A stretch of DNA of 63,692 nt, taken from assembly GCA_026421185.1 (NCBI GenBank), contig JAPKCH010000007.1, positions 1 through 63,692 on the forward strand, written 5' to 3'. Position 1 is the first letter of the stretch, and every line of letters begins with the position of its first letter. Source of the DNA: Dehalococcoidia bacterium (lineage in GTDB: Bacteria > Chloroflexota > Dehalococcoidia > Lucifugimonadales > Lucifugimonadaceae). Below, in pieces: positions 9,113-19,184 of the stretch. A program made the position numbers and the translations under genes. The notes under the pieces are model-generated. The model saw nothing but the letters and a program-made list of their open reading frames with translations, was not told where the DNA came from and searched no databases.

Positions 9113-10819
9113 CTATCGTTTGCGACGGCGAATTACAACGCGCCGAGAGGGCTCTCTGCCCATGCTAGCGGAGCCAAGATTGCTGCGAGAGGCAAGACCG
9201 TGTTGAAGCCGCCGAACGTACGGTGGCTGCGACATTAGCTCGACACGCTGTTCTCCAGATACCACTCGACTGATTGCAGCTTCGGTTTCGTTCAAAGCTT
9301 CGCGTGATCGTCCGCTCTGGTTGTGCTCTTCGAAATTGCTAGTGTCGACGGTGTTAACCTTAACTTTTTCTTGGCTAAAACGTTTCAGGAACTGCCTGAT
9401 TTGTTCCTTTGTTCCACGTCGAAGAACGTGGACCATTATGCCATCTCTTTCGGCTCTACGAACGGCAGTTGGACGTCGGCCGTAGTGAGATTTCGTAGTC
9501 ACGAAAATCTCTCCGTCATCGGCAAAATCAACTACCTCAATTGGAGCGCCAGTTTCTTTAATGATTTCAGTAATTGCAGTCTTTGTAATTCCGAAAGGAA
9601 AGACTTTGGTTACGACTTGCTTCGGAAGCTCTGGTGACCCGGACGCCTCATCGTATTGACTGAGGTCTAACTCAGAAGGTCGATTCCTGATTCGTGGCGC
9701 TCGCTCGCGGCGATCCTGCCCTTCGTCACGATCGCGTGACGAACGTCGTCGCCCTACGTCGTTGATATCGAACGGTGCTGGAGCGAATTCAGATTCTGAG
9801 CCAGCGAGTTCTTCGACTTCGGTTTCAACTCGCCCATCGGACTGGAGCCGACGCACTTCCTGAGGAATAGAAATTCCGCGTAGCATACGGTCGACAGCTG
9901 TGCCTACTTCAGGGTGAATGGCGACAGCGTTTCGTTCACGTATTTCTACGACGATATCGAACGTGGGTTCATGCTTGCGTTCTAGAACTGTTTTCTGAGT
10001 ACGACGTCGGCGCGCTTCGATGTCACCGAGCGTGACAGTTTGCTGCCCTCCGACGAGGTCGGAAAGTGTTGGGTTCGACATAACGTTGCCGAGCGTGTTT
10101 CCGTGAGCGGTTGCTACGAGTTGCACGCCACGTTCTGCGATAGTTCGTGCGGCGAGAGCTTCTAACTCGGTGCTCATTTCGTCGATCACGATGACTTCGG
10201 GCATGTGATTTTCGACGCCTTCTATCATCACTTTGTGCTGAAGGCTTGTGTTCGCAACCTGCATACGGCGAGCGTGCCCGATTGCTGGATGAGGAACGTC
10301 GCCATCGCCAGCAATTTCGTTGGAGGTATCAACTACGACGACTCGTTTCTGAGCCTCATCAGCTAGTACGCGTGCGGTCTCCCGAAGGATGGTGGTTTTA
10401 CCGACACCGGGACGGCCAAGAATGAGGACACTTTTTCCTGAGCGTATAAAGTCTTCAATCAGACGGACTGATCCGAAAACGGCTCGACCGACACGGCATG
10501 TCAGTCCGACGGGTTCGCCTGCGCGATTGCGCATAACAGATATTCGGTGAAGGGTGCGTTCGATTCCGGCTCGGTTGTCGTCACCGAAGTGACCGACGTG
10601 CTCAACGACGTGGGCTATCTGCTGACGTGTAACTTCGACATCACTAATCTCAGCTTGCACAACCGAAAACCGTGCTTCCGGGTTTCTACCAAGATCTAGT
10701 ACTACTTCAACTAGATCGCCAATATCTTCTCGTGCTCTGAGGTTTTCGGCGATTTCAGAAGGGAATATGTCGATGAATGCTTCGAGATCGTCGACGATCT
10801 GTGCGGTGGATTCTGCCAG
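9113..10819 (-). CDS. Ycf45-type AAA ATPase with C-terminal R3H domain (apparent CTG start)
   Basis: The open frame with a standard start begins at GTG 10660, but the upstream frame continues with family-like sequence (DLEAFIDIFPSEIAENL, then DLVEVVLDLGRNPEARF) back to a TAG at 10832. The only near-start codon there is CTG 10819, with AGGAG 9 nt before it; this gives 568 aa. Domains: N-terminal helical part, FGDDNRAGIERTLHRIS, P-loop GRPGVGKTT near 135, Walker B VIVIDEMS, an arginine-rich linker, and a C-terminal R3H nucleic-acid-binding domain (VELMSQPPYVRRLQH). Related to SpoIIIAA and chloroplast Ycf45; function unproven. Between the GNAT gene and tmk on the same strand. Confidence 0.8.
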   Translation of the reverse strand: MAESTAQIVDDLEAFIDIFPSEIAENLRAREDIGDLVEVVLDLGRNPEARFSVVQAEISDVEVTRQQIAHVVEHVGHFGDDNRAGIERTLHRISVMRNRAGEPVGLTCRVGRAVFGSVRLIEDFIRSGKSVLILGRPGVGKTTILRETARVLADEAQKRVVVVDTSNEIAGDGDVPHPAIGHARRMQVANTSLQHKVMIEGVENHMPEVIVIDEMSTELEALAARTIAERGVQLVATAHGNTLGNVMSNPTLSDLVGGQQTVTLGDIEARRRRTQKTVLERKHEPTFDIVVEIRERNAVAIHPEVGTAVDRMLRGISIPQEVRRLQSDGRVETEVEELAGSESEFAPAPFDINDVGRRRSSRDRDEGQDRRERAPRIRNRPSELDLSQYDEASGSPELPKQVVTKVFPFGITKTAITEIIKETGAPIEVVDFADDGEIFVTTKSHYGRRPTAVRRAERDGIMVHVLRRGTKEQIRQFLKRFSQEKVKVNTVDTSNFEEHNQSGRSREALNETEAAISRVVSGEQRVELMSQPPYVRRLQHGLASRSNLGSASMGREPSRRVVIRRRKR

Positions 10820-10871
10820 TTCGAATTTCTCCTAATTTCGTGGTTACTTGATAGTTAGCAGATTTTACGGA

Positions 10872-11810
10872 CTAATTGATCGTTGCAAATGCTTTTTTTG
10901 CCTCAGTAACGGTCTGTGCAATCGGTTTTACCATCACTTCATATTGGGCCTGCTCAGTGAAGCCAAGTGAAACTAGTAGATACGAAAGGGCAGGTCGATA
11001 TTCTGGGACGATTGAAGTCGCTGGAACATCCTCACTTTCTTCCAATGCTGCCGCTAGCAGTTCAGGAATGTTAGATTCTGTTTCTGCAGCCCAATTAATG
11101 TTGAACATGTGGCCCGAACGTGTGGAGTTTCTCTGAACGAGGGCGCCGATGTCGCCATTGCCTATATCGAACACCCATTCCGATGTTTTTCGCCCCAAAT
11201 GTTCAGAGCTAGCGAGCCAATCCTGTGTGGTTTGACCCTGCTTCATTCGAACTTCTATAGGTGTAGTGGCGTTATGTAGATTGAACAAAGCATGATCGTC
11301 AACTGATGTTCGAGGGCGAAGTTCGATCGAACTATCAGGTATAGCGATGTTGTTTACGGACGTACTGGCGGATTCCAATCGAAAGACCGTTTCGCGCTGT
11401 ACCACAGAATATCCGGCTCTTCTTGCGTCATCAAATAGGGCACTGTTCGTTGGTATACGAATGAAAATTCGGTGTGCGCCGGCTCTGGCAGCAGGAACAG
11501 CGACCTGTTCTAGAAGATCAAGTGCTAACTCAGGTTTTGAATTACGAAGATAGAGTTCGCCAACTTCCCATGTATGTGCTCCTGAGCGTGGACCTGCTCG
11601 AAGTACACCGTCGATCCGCCCTCGGTGCGCCTCTACCCAGTAGCTTTTCCACGCGCGGGGTGACAGGGCAATGCTTGCATATTTAACTGTTGGAAACCCA
11701 CTGGGTCCGCCTCGAAGTGCATCTACTAAAGTACATGTTTCACCCTGATCCGACGACTGTCTGAATTGCAGCAGTCCAGGAGAATCTGTTGGGTGAAGGT
11801 GGCGGATCAT
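10872..11810 (-). CDS. GNAT-fold acetyltransferase-like protein
   Basis: 312 aa. ATG 11810 overlaps the pdxT stop by 4 bp (ATGA), so it is translationally coupled. The middle (VGELYLRNSKPELALDLLEQVAVPAARAGAHRIFIRIP) resembles a GNAT core, with a second, weaker half after residue 170 ending in YLLVSLGFTEQ. The acetyl-CoA loop R/QxxGxG is not clear, so activity is uncertain. Its place between pdxT and the AAA/R3H gene suggests house-keeping co-expression rather than a shared pathway. Confidence 0.6.
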   Translation of the reverse strand: MIRHLHPTDSPGLLQFRQSSDQGETCTLVDALRGGPSGFPTVKYASIALSPRAWKSYWVEAHRGRIDGVLRAGPRSGAHTWEVGELYLRNSKPELALDLLEQVAVPAARAGAHRIFIRIPTNSALFDDARRAGYSVVQRETVFRLESASTSVNNIAIPDSSIELRPRTSVDDHALFNLHNATTPIEVRMKQGQTTQDWLASSEHLGRKTSEWVFDIGNGDIGALVQRNSTRSGHMFNINWAAETESNIPELLAAALEESEDVPATSIVPEYRPALSYLLVSLGFTEQAQYEVMVKPIAQTVTEAKKAFATIN

Positions 11811-12508
11811 ACCGTGGCTGGGGTTTCCTCCGTGGTGTGGCTGACGTGATTTCGACGGGTTGAATCGATTTGAGCCTCTTCAGCCAGTGTTACGAACAGC
11901 GAGTGTAATCGGGTGTCTTTAGTAAGTTCCGGATGGAACGAACTCGCAAGCACTCGACCGCTTTTTACTGCGACAGCCTGTTCCGGTGTGCCATCGGTCT
12001 TAGCGGGAATGATAGCCAGAGTTTCGACGTCATCGCCGGTGTCTTGAACGATCGGTGCTCGGATGAACACTGCACGCATAGGATCGCCTTCGATTCCTTT
12101 GATATCAAGCTCAGCTTCGAAGCTATCGACCTGACGACCGAAGAAGTTTCGCTCTACTCCAATATCGATGAAATTTAGGGGAGTTGGGTAGGGGTTTGCT
12201 AGTTTGCGAGCGATCACGATCATGCCGGCGCACGTGCCCCAAAGCGCCATTCCGGACTCGACGTGCGAACGGAGATCATCAACAAAATCGAACATGTGAA
12301 GCAGTTTTACAATAGTCGTGCTTTCACCACCGGGAATGATTAACCCATCGATTTCGTTAAGTTGTTGAACTTTACGAATCTCAATGGCATTAATCCCGAT
12401 CAGATCGAGCATGTGTATGTGCTCGGCGAAATCGCCCTGCAGCGCAAGTACACCGATGCGAGGCTGCCCCTGCACCGGTGTAGGGTTTACGTTCAAGTTG
12501 TTTACCAA
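11807..12508 (-). CDS. pdxT: Pyridoxal 5'-phosphate synthase glutaminase subunit PdxT
   Basis: 233 aa, with a C-terminal tail beyond the usual ~190-200. Releases ammonia from glutamine and channels it to PdxS. Motifs: [12 protein letters not shown] near 18, [10 protein letters not shown] near 56, catalytic Cys in WGTCAGMI near 91, and [10 protein letters not shown] near 192 (His and Glu of the triad). The start overlaps the pdxS stop by 7 bp, which supports coupled translation of the two subunits. Confidence 0.95.
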   Translation of the reverse strand: MVNNLNVNPTPVQGQPRIGVLALQGDFAEHIHMLDLIGINAIEIRKVQQLNEIDGLIIPGGESTTIVKLLHMFDFVDDLRSHVESGMALWGTCAGMIVIARKLANPYPTPLNFIDIGVERNFFGRQVDSFEAELDIKGIEGDPMRAVFIRAPIVQDTGDDVETLAIIPAKTDGTPEQAVAVKSGRVLASSFHPELTKDTRLHSLFVTLAEEAQIDSTRRNHVSHTTEETPATV

Positions 12509-13440
12509 CCTCGGGTCTGAAGTTGCTGATCTTCAGGAATCTTGCTAGCTTCGATACCAGGCATAGCGTCACCGAGTCCACGAGAGATTTCGGCAAGCAT
12601 GTCAGGATCATTGAAGTGGGTCGTTGCTCGAACAATAGCGTCCGCCATCTTAGCCGGGTTGTCGCTCTTGAAGATTCCTGAACCAACGAACACGCCTTCT
12701 ACACCTATCTGCATAAGCAAAGCAGCGTCAGCTGGAGTTGCTATACCACCAGCAGCGAAGTTCACAACCGGAAGCTTTCCGGTGCGGGCAACTTCAACAA
12801 CGAGCTCGTAAGGAGCGCCGTAGTCACGTGCGAGTGTCATGAGTTCTTCGCTAGGAGCGTTCTCAATCGTGCGTATGTCGGCCTGAATCTGGCGAGCGTG
12901 CGTTACAGCGTGAACGATGTCACCTGTACCAGCTTCACCCTTGGTGCGAATCATAGCTGCGCCTTCGCCGATTCGGCGAAGTGCCTCACCGATGTTTCGT
13001 GCACCACAGACGTAAGGCATTTTGTACTGCCATTTGTCGATGTGGTAAGCGTTGTCGGCTGGAGTTAGAACTTCAGATTCGTCACAGTAGTCGACACCCA
13101 GTGCTTCGAGGATCTGGGCTTCTACAAAATGACCGATTCGAGCCTTAGCCATTACTGGAATGGATACAGCGTCTATGATGCCTGAGATAAGGTCAGGATC
13201 GGACATTCGTGCGACTCCACCGTCTCGGCGGATGTCTGAAGGTACGCGTTCGAGAGCCATAACTGATACGGCACCGGCGTCTTCAGCTACTTTTGCCTGG
13301 TCTGGAGTTACGACGTCCATGATAACGCCGCCCTTGAGCATCTGGGCTAATCCGCCCTTTACTCGCCAGTCGCCTACTTCAGGCTTAGACATTTCTTTCC
13401 AACGCTGTGCGCCTGCCGCGCCATTCGTTGATGTTGCCAT
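12502..13440 (-). CDS. pdxS: Pyridoxal 5'-phosphate synthase subunit PdxS
   Basis: 312 aa from ATG 13440, which has GGAAGGA at a good distance; the frame is open further up but without family sequence. Condenses ribose-5-phosphate, glyceraldehyde-3-phosphate and ammonia to PLP in a 12-mer with PdxT. Nearly every block of the family is present: [61 protein letters not shown]-type ring ([16 protein letters not shown]) and [18 protein letters not shown]. First gene of the minus-strand run through tmk. PLP made here serves metY, ilvE, glyA and thrC in this window. Confidence 0.97.
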   Translation of the reverse strand: MATSTNGAAGAQRWKEMSKPEVGDWRVKGGLAQMLKGGVIMDVVTPDQAKVAEDAGAVSVMALERVPSDIRRDGGVARMSDPDLISGIIDAVSIPVMAKARIGHFVEAQILEALGVDYCDESEVLTPADNAYHIDKWQYKMPYVCGARNIGEALRRIGEGAAMIRTKGEAGTGDIVHAVTHARQIQADIRTIENAPSEELMTLARDYGAPYELVVEVARTGKLPVVNFAAGGIATPADAALLMQIGVEGVFVGSGIFKSDNPAKMADAIVRATTHFNDPDMLAEISRGLGDAMPGIEASKIPEDQQLQTRGW

Positions 13441-13821
13441 TTTTGTGGTCCTTCCGGCTTTTACATTTAGACTGAAGCTTTGCTTCAAATCGAGGTGAAA
13501 TGTGATCGCGACACCGAACCCGCGCCACACCTTTGCGACATCGTGACGCATTACACACAATTATACGCCCGCATAAGCGTGAAGACAGTTTTTTGAGAGT
13601 GGGATGGTGTGCCTGATTTTCCGGGCGATGGTGCAGGCGTATTAGTTAACCAAAATCACACCTGATCAATTACTGAGAACCTAGTCAAGGGCTAGCCGGA
13701 GCGGGCATCGGATATTTGGTACGGTCGATGTCTGCGGGTCGCTTACTAACAGTTTCGACTATATTCCTACTATTAGGCTTGTTCAGCCACACCAAGTTGG
13801 ATGTCTTATATGCCGGCTTAG

Positions 13822-14060
13822 GTGCGGTTCAAAACTCCGAGTTTACCGAAAGTTACTTACATGTTTGAGAACGGTATTGAGGTTAATGAACAGCTCTTAT
13901 CGAATTTGTCGATTGCTCTTTCCATCCGCTATCAACCGAACGACATCGACTTCGCGAGAAGTTAGTTCAGAAGGGTGAACAATTCGCTCTTATCTGCTAT
14001 CCGTACTTCGGTGAAGGATTAAAAAAAAAGACCGTAGCAATGAGTGCCACGGTCTTTTAA
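13822..14060 (+). pseudogene. Possible frameshifted small gene remnant
   Basis: The 660 bp between pdxS and gap contain no clear gene. A 47-codon frame opens at GTG 13822 (ending in QPNDIDFARS) and stops at 13965. From 13953 another frame continues with protein-like sequence (REKLVQKGEQFALICYPYF and on) to a stop at 14060, overlapping the terminator. Joined by one frameshift they would make about 80 residues. No family recognised; it may be chance. Confidence 0.2.
14021..14058 (-). terminator. Intrinsic terminator of the rph-eno-gap operon
   Basis: On the minus strand, AAAAGACCGT pairs with ACGGTCTTTT around a 13-nt loop and runs into nine T residues (the A-run at 14021-14029). It lies 43 bp after the gap stop codon. 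Confidence 0.88.
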
Positions 14061-14101
14061 ATTTTCGTTATTCTAGCTCGCCAGCAAATCAAGGTCGGAG
14101 A

Positions 14102-15121
14102 CTAAATGCCTTTTTCGACCATGAAGTTAGCGAGATCGGCAGTTCGTGAAGAGTAACCCCATTCGTTGTCGTACCAGCCCACAACTTTCACGAAGTTATC
14201 ACCAACCGCAGAGGTTGCGAGGGAGTCGATTGTGCAGGAGTTAGGGTTGCCGATGTAGTCGACAGATACCAGCGGTTCTTCGGAGTAGCCGAGGATGTGA
14301 TGAAGGGAGCCCTTCATCGATGCCTGTCGGTAGGCTTCGTTCACATCAACAAGCGATGCCTTGCTCTCGAGCTTTACAGTGAGGTCGGTAACCGATCCCG
14401 TTATAACTGGAACACGGTAAGCCATGCCGTCGATCTTGCCTACGAGTTCTGGAATAACAAGCGTTACGGCTTTTGCTGCACCGGTTGTTGTTGGGATGAT
14501 GCTGTTGGCGGCAGCACGTGATCGACGTAGATCGCTGTGGACTTGGTCGAGGATTTTCTGGTCATTGGTGTAGGCGTGGATGGTCGACATCAACGCACTC
14601 TCGATGCCGAAGCTGTCATGTAAGACTTTAGCCATCGGAGCTACACAGTTTGTTGTGCAAGATGCGTTCGATACAACGTTGTGAACGGCTGGGTCGTACA
14701 TACCATCATTTACACCGAGTACAACTGTGATGTCTTCATTCTTGGCAGGTGCCGAGATGATGACTTTCTTGGCTCCGCCCTTGAGGTGCCCAGCAGCCTT
14801 TGTGGCATCGGTGAAGAATCCGGTTGATTCGATTACGATTTCAACGCCAACGTCTCCCCATTTTATCTTGGAAGGATCTCGCTCGGAGAATGATGTGATA
14901 CTTTGCCTATCGATGATCAGTGCGCCGTTTTTTTCTTCGACGGTGCCTGAGTATCGACCGTATGTGGAATCGAATTTGAACAGGTGGGCATTTGTTACAG
15001 CGTTACCCAGATCATTAATTGCAACTACTTCGAGAGTATCGCTGTGTCGTTCCGAAATCGTTCGGAATACCTGTCGGCCGATTCGCCCGAATCCGTTTAT
15101 TCCAACTTTCGTCTTTGCCAT
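14102..15121 (-). CDS. gap: Glyceraldehyde-3-phosphate dehydrogenase
   Basis: 339 aa. Oxidises glyceraldehyde-3-phosphate with NAD(P)+ and phosphate to 1,3-bisphosphoglycerate. GINGFGRIGRQVFR at the start is the dinucleotide loop; AINDLGN near 35 has the Asp that favours NAD+; the catalytic Cys is in SNASCTTNCVAPM near 155; the downstream IHAYTNDQKILD and RRSRAAANSIIPTTTGAAKA blocks are typical. Third gene of the rph-eno-gap run, 57 bp after eno, closed by a strong terminator. Confidence 0.97.
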   Translation of the reverse strand: MAKTKVGINGFGRIGRQVFRTISERHSDTLEVVAINDLGNAVTNAHLFKFDSTYGRYSGTVEEKNGALIIDRQSITSFSERDPSKIKWGDVGVEIVIESTGFFTDATKAAGHLKGGAKKVIISAPAKNEDITVVLGVNDGMYDPAVHNVVSNASCTTNCVAPMAKVLHDSFGIESALMSTIHAYTNDQKILDQVHSDLRRSRAAANSIIPTTTGAAKAVTLVIPELVGKIDGMAYRVPVITGSVTDLTVKLESKASLVDVNEAYRQASMKGSLHHILGYSEEPLVSVDYIGNPNSCTIDSLATSAVGDNFVKVVGWYDNEWGYSSRTADLANFMVEKGI

Positions 15122-15178
15122 TTCGCCCCCCTTACTTGACTGCTCGTACTTACTTGATTTTGATGAAATGATTGTCTG

Positions 15179-16468
15179 CTATTTAGGGAGAACTCGCTTG
15201 CCTGCGAATTGAGCCTTGCTTCCGAGTAGTTCTTCAATACGAAGAAGTCTATTGTATTTTGCGATGCGCTCACTTCGAGCTGGCGCACCTGTTTTGATCT
15301 GGCCAGCGGATGTTCCTACTGCCAGATCGGCGATTGACGTATCTTCTGTTTCGCCTGAACGGTGACTAATAACAACGCCGAAGTCTGAGTTTTGTGCGAG
15401 GGTTACTGTGTCGAGAGTTTCAGAAACACTTCCGACCTGATTTAATTTCACTAGAACCGCATTGCCAGCTTTGGTATCGATCCCCTGCTGAAGGTAACGT
15501 GCCTGAGTAACGTACAGGTCATCACCTACGAGTTGTATGCGATCACCGGTCTTAGCGGTTTGAACTTCCCATCCTGACCAGTCGTCTTCTGCAAGCCCGT
15601 CTTCTACTGAGTAGATAGGGAAGTCGTTTGCGAGAGTGGCGTATTCCTCGACCATCTCTGCACTGGACAGCTTCCGGCTTTCTCGTGCGAGGTTGTAGAT
15701 GCCATCGACATAGAACTCGGATGAAGCAGGGTCGAGTGCGATGAATACTTCTTCGCCGGGCTTGTAGCCAGCTCCTTCGATTGCGGCCGTGGCGTACTCG
15801 AGAGCTTGTCTGTTCGTGAGCCCCTGTGGAGCAAATCCTCCTTCGTCACCTACAGTGGTTGCGTGTCCATCTGTGTGAAGCTTCTTCTGGAGCCATTGGT
15901 ACATCTCTGCGCCACAACGAAGAGCCTCTGAGAATGTTTCGATACCTGCAGGCACGACCATAAATTCTTGAAAATCGGTCGAGCCCATTGCGTGAGCGCC
16001 GCCGTTGAGGACGTTGAACATTGGAACAGGCAGTTCAGTAGGCGAATCGTTGCCTGAGAGTTCGGCGATGTGCTCGAACACTTCTTTGCCAGAACTTACT
16101 GCGGATGCTCGGAGAGCTGCGAGTGAAATAGCGAGAATAGCGTTTGCACCGACTCTGCCCTTGTTGGCTGTGCCGTCGAGATCGATCATCACTTTGTCGA
16201 TCGCTCGTTGATCGGTAGCTTGAAGTCCGGTTACTGCCTTACCTAGCTCGCCATTTACCGCCCCAACAGCCTTCAAAACACCCTTGCCGTCAAATCGGTT
16301 GTTATCGGCGTCTCGAAGTTCCACTGCTTCTCGGCTACCCGTGCTGGCTCCAGATGGCACAGCAGCTGAAGCCGTAGTGCCATCGTCAAGAATGACGGTT
16401 GCGCCTACGGTTGGGTTGCCTCGTGAGTCGAGGATTTCGTGTCCGATTACCGATGTGATTTTGGCCAT
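15179..16468 (-). CDS. eno: Enolase
   Basis: 429 aa, full length. Dehydrates 2-phosphoglycerate to phosphoenolpyruvate with Mg2+. Blocks seen: EILDSRGNPTV at the start, SGASTG loop near 40, GGAHAMGSTDFQEFMVVP near 155, GDEGGFAPQ near 207, YSVEDGLAEDDW near 285, VGDDLYVT and the family signature VISHRSGETEDTSIADLAVG near 370. This is true enolase, not one of the three mandelate-racemase-type relatives elsewhere in the window. Confidence 0.97.
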   Translation of the reverse strand: MAKITSVIGHEILDSRGNPTVGATVILDDGTTASAAVPSGASTGSREAVELRDADNNRFDGKGVLKAVGAVNGELGKAVTGLQATDQRAIDKVMIDLDGTANKGRVGANAILAISLAALRASAVSSGKEVFEHIAELSGNDSPTELPVPMFNVLNGGAHAMGSTDFQEFMVVPAGIETFSEALRCGAEMYQWLQKKLHTDGHATTVGDEGGFAPQGLTNRQALEYATAAIEGAGYKPGEEVFIALDPASSEFYVDGIYNLARESRKLSSAEMVEEYATLANDFPIYSVEDGLAEDDWSGWEVQTAKTGDRIQLVGDDLYVTQARYLQQGIDTKAGNAVLVKLNQVGSVSETLDTVTLAQNSDFGVVISHRSGETEDTSIADLAVGTSAGQIKTGAPARSERIAKYNRLLRIEELLGSKAQFAGKRVLPK

Positions 16469-16552
16469 GTGTTTGCTTTTTTCTCTATTTTTGACTGATC
16501 GTGCTGCCTTATTAGGCTGCTGCGTTCAAATAGTTCTCGCTACCGTCACCCG

Positions 16553-17281
16553 TTATAGTGCAAGTGCAGTGCTTTGTATTGCTAGTAGGTTTTCGATTCC
16601 AGTTTCAGCGAGTCCTAGCATTTTATCGAGCTGTGAACGAGAGAACGTGGCTTCTTCACCAGTCCCCTGAAGTTCGACGAACTCGCCAGCGCCGGTCATT
16701 ACTACGTTCATGTCGACGTCCGCTGATGAGTCTTCGTTGTAGTCGAGGTCGAGTACTGCTACTCCGTCTACAATACCAACGCTGATTGCGGCAATGGAGT
16801 CCCTGAGCGGGATCGATTCAATAGTGCCTGCTTCGAGCAATCCCGTGAGTGCTTGATGTAGGGCGACGTATGCTCCGGTGATCGAGGCTGTACGTGTTCC
16901 GCCATCGGCTCGAATAACGTCGCAGTCTAGAAGGATAGAAATTTCGCCCAATGCTGACAGATCGGTTACTGATCGGAGCGCCCGACCAATAAGCCGCTGG
17001 ATTTCCTGAGTTCGCCCGCCAACTTTGCTTCGTTCACGTCGTACGCGTTCGCGTGTCGAACGTGGAAGCATTGAATATTCAGCAGTTACCCAGCCTGTGC
17101 CTTTACCTCGCAACCAGGGTGGAACTCGGGTTTCTACAGTCGCAGCACACATCACGATGGTGTTTCCTGTTTCGATGAGGGCTGAGCCTTCAGCATCTGG
17201 AACGTAACCGGGTGTGATTTTGACCTGGCGCTGCGTTGAATTTGAGCGGTTATCCGATCGGACAAGAGTATTTTCTGACAA
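16553..17281 (-). CDS. rph: Ribonuclease PH
   Basis: 242 aa from TTG 17281, with AAGGAACC upstream. Phosphorolytic 3' trimming of tRNA. Motifs: [53 protein letters not shown] (phosphate-binding Arg), [21 protein letters not shown] and [20 protein letters not shown], in the correct order. Heads a minus-strand run with eno and gap; its promoter is in the 187-bp divergent gap shared with the ketopantoate reductase-like gene. Confidence 0.95.
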   Translation of the reverse strand: MSENTLVRSDNRSNSTQRQVKITPGYVPDAEGSALIETGNTIVMCAATVETRVPPWLRGKGTGWVTAEYSMLPRSTRERVRRERSKVGGRTQEIQRLIGRALRSVTDLSALGEISILLDCDVIRADGGTRTASITGAYVALHQALTGLLEAGTIESIPLRDSIAAISVGIVDGVAVLDLDYNEDSSADVDMNVVMTGAGEFVELQGTGEEATFSRSQLDKMLGLAETGIENLLAIQSTALAL

Positions 17282-17468
17282 ATCTATGGTTCCTTTAGTG
17301 AATCGACCAACAATTTTACCAGTGAATTCTCAGTTTTCTTTAACAATTGTTTTGGCATTGCGTTTCAATTCGATGCTTTGGTGAACCATCGGGCTGTACA
17401 TTCCGATAATGTTGACCACGAAAATTAGACTAGTGTTTGTAGAACATGAAATGGATTAGGTACTGGCA

Positions 17469-18383
17469 ATGCGTATAGCGGTAATGGGTGCAGGAGCTGT
17501 CGGCGGTTATTTTGGTGGCTTACTCGCCAATCAAGGTGAAGACGTTGTATTGATAGCGCGTGGTGCACACGGCGATGCCATCGCCAAAAACGGATTGCAG
17601 GTCGATAGCCACTGGGGCAAATTTAACGTGAAGGTCGCAGTGACGGACGATCCTTCGACAGTTGGCGAGGTCGACTTGATTCTTCACTGCATCAAGCTCT
17701 ACTCTAACGCCGATGCGTTCCCTTCAATGAAGAGCATGATTGGCGAAAACACAAATATCCTGACAATTCAGAACGGTGCTACTGCGGGACATATTCTCGG
17801 CGCTGAATTCGGTGATAAGCACGTGCTTCAGGGTGCTACTTACATCGAAACTGGCATCGCTGGACCGGGGCACATACACCAGAGCGGTTTGACTGCGATG
17901 ATCGAATTCGGTGAAGATGATGGTTCGCAAACCGAACGAACTGCAGTTATCAAAAAACTGTTTTCACGTGAAGGCATGCAGGTCGTTGTCAGCAGTAATA
18001 TCGTCGACACGCTGTGGGCCAAGATGGTAGCTGTAGGTTCGATCGGGTCTGTAATGGCAGCGTCTCGAGCTACTTTCGTAGAAATTCTCGCAAGCCCGCA
18101 CGGCGAACATACTGTCCGCACAGTGATGGAAGAAATCGTCGCCGTTGGGCAGTCGCAGGGCGTTACGTTCCCACCACGTTATGTTGAATCGAAGATGAAA
18201 GATGCGATTGGTGAGGCGGAAGAAACTCAGGCATCACTCCAGTACGATCTCGATAATGGTAGGCCTTTAGAACTCGACGATATTCTTGGCGCAGTTGTGA
18301 AAATTGGCCGAGATGCCGGCATTCCGGTTCCTGCAAGTGCTGCGCTAGTTACAGTTCTCGATAAGTTTAAACAGGGCTCGTAA
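17469..18383 (+). CDS. 2-dehydropantoate 2-reductase family protein
   Basis: 304 aa. ApbA/PanE fold: N-terminal NADPH loop GAGAVGGYFGGLLA, ARG near 33 (adenine-phosphate recognition), CIKLYSNADAF near 75, NG pair in TIQNGA near 100, catalytic Lys in LWAKMVA near 180, and a C-terminal helical domain. True PanE reduces ketopantoate for coenzyme A; many paralogs act on other 2-oxo acids. The next gene is RraA-like, and no other pan genes are near, so a catabolic role is as likely. I leave the symbol blank. Confidence 0.8.
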   Translation: MRIAVMGAGAVGGYFGGLLANQGEDVVLIARGAHGDAIAKNGLQVDSHWGKFNVKVAVTDDPSTVGEVDLILHCIKLYSNADAFPSMKSMIGENTNILTIQNGATAGHILGAEFGDKHVLQGATYIETGIAGPGHIHQSGLTAMIEFGEDDGSQTERTAVIKKLFSREGMQVVVSSNIVDTLWAKMVAVGSIGSVMAASRATFVEILASPHGEHTVRTVMEEIVAVGQSQGVTFPPRYVESKMKDAIGEAEETQASLQYDLDNGRPLELDDILGAVVKIGRDAGIPVPASAALVTVLDKFKQGS

Positions 18384-18428
18384 TAAATTTAGTTATTGCG
18401 TAATTACTGAATCCAATTGGAGAAACTC

Positions 18429-19148
18429 GTGACAACCGAACCTGCAATTTCAGATGAGATACTCGCTAAATTAGGTGAGCTTCCGACTCAGACACTGATT
18501 GATGGACTTTGGGTGGACGGCTGGCCACAGGCGATGATTCACGGTTCTCGAGCTATCTTCCCTAGACAGAAGATGGTAGGTAGGGCTGTGACGCTACGAT
18601 TCGTACCGCATCGCCCTGATGTCCTTAAGGACAAGCCAAAAGCCGAAGACTCACCTGAGTACGTAGCTTTCGAGATGTGCGGACCAAATGAAGTGCTTGT
18701 TGCTTCTTCCGTTGGTCCGTGGGAGTCGGTTGGTGGAGATATCAAGTTCTACCGACTCGCCCAACTAAAGATTGGCGGATTGGTTACTGACGGTTCAGTT
18801 CGCGACACTGCTGAATTGAAGGATTACGGATTCCCTGTTTTCGCTCATTCGTCTACCGCCAAGCAAGGGCCTGCAGTAATGCAGCCGTGGGGCGTGAATG
18901 ATGTCATCGAATGTGGAGGCGTTGTAGTTCGACCTGGTGACGCGATCATCGGCGATGACGATGGAGTCGTGGTTGTTCCAGCAGCGATGGCTGAACGAGT
19001 GCTTGAAATAGCAGCTGAACGTGAAAAGGTTGAAGTGGTTATCAAGAAGGAACTTCGCAAGAATCCTGGATCACCGGGTAAGTACTATCCGTTCAACGAC
19101 AATACGTGGAAACTGTTCGAAGAGTACAAAGAACGCGGCGAAGCGTAA
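18429..19148 (+). CDS. RraA-like / 4-hydroxy-4-methyl-2-oxoglutarate aldolase family protein
   Basis: 239 aa from GTG 18429, preferred over TTG 18417 because GGAG sits 8 nt before it. Family motifs: GxVTDGSVRDTAEL (IGGLVTDGSVRD near 120), FPVFAHSSTA, VRPGDAIIGDDDGVVVVP near 180. The Arg and Asp of the GSVRD segment bind pyruvate and metal in characterised aldolases. Members either cleave oxo-acid aldols to pyruvate or, in E. coli, inhibit RNase E. The catabolic neighbours favour an aldolase. Probably co-transcribed with the upstream reductase. Confidence 0.8.
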   Translation: MTTEPAISDEILAKLGELPTQTLIDGLWVDGWPQAMIHGSRAIFPRQKMVGRAVTLRFVPHRPDVLKDKPKAEDSPEYVAFEMCGPNEVLVASSVGPWESVGGDIKFYRLAQLKIGGLVTDGSVRDTAELKDYGFPVFAHSSTAKQGPAVMQPWGVNDVIECGGVVVRPGDAIIGDDDGVVVVPAAMAERVLEIAAEREKVEVVIKKELRKNPGSPGKYYPFNDNTWKLFEEYKERGEA

Positions 19149-19184
19149 TCGGTAGCTCTCGAATCTTTTTGTAGGCGATTGCCG

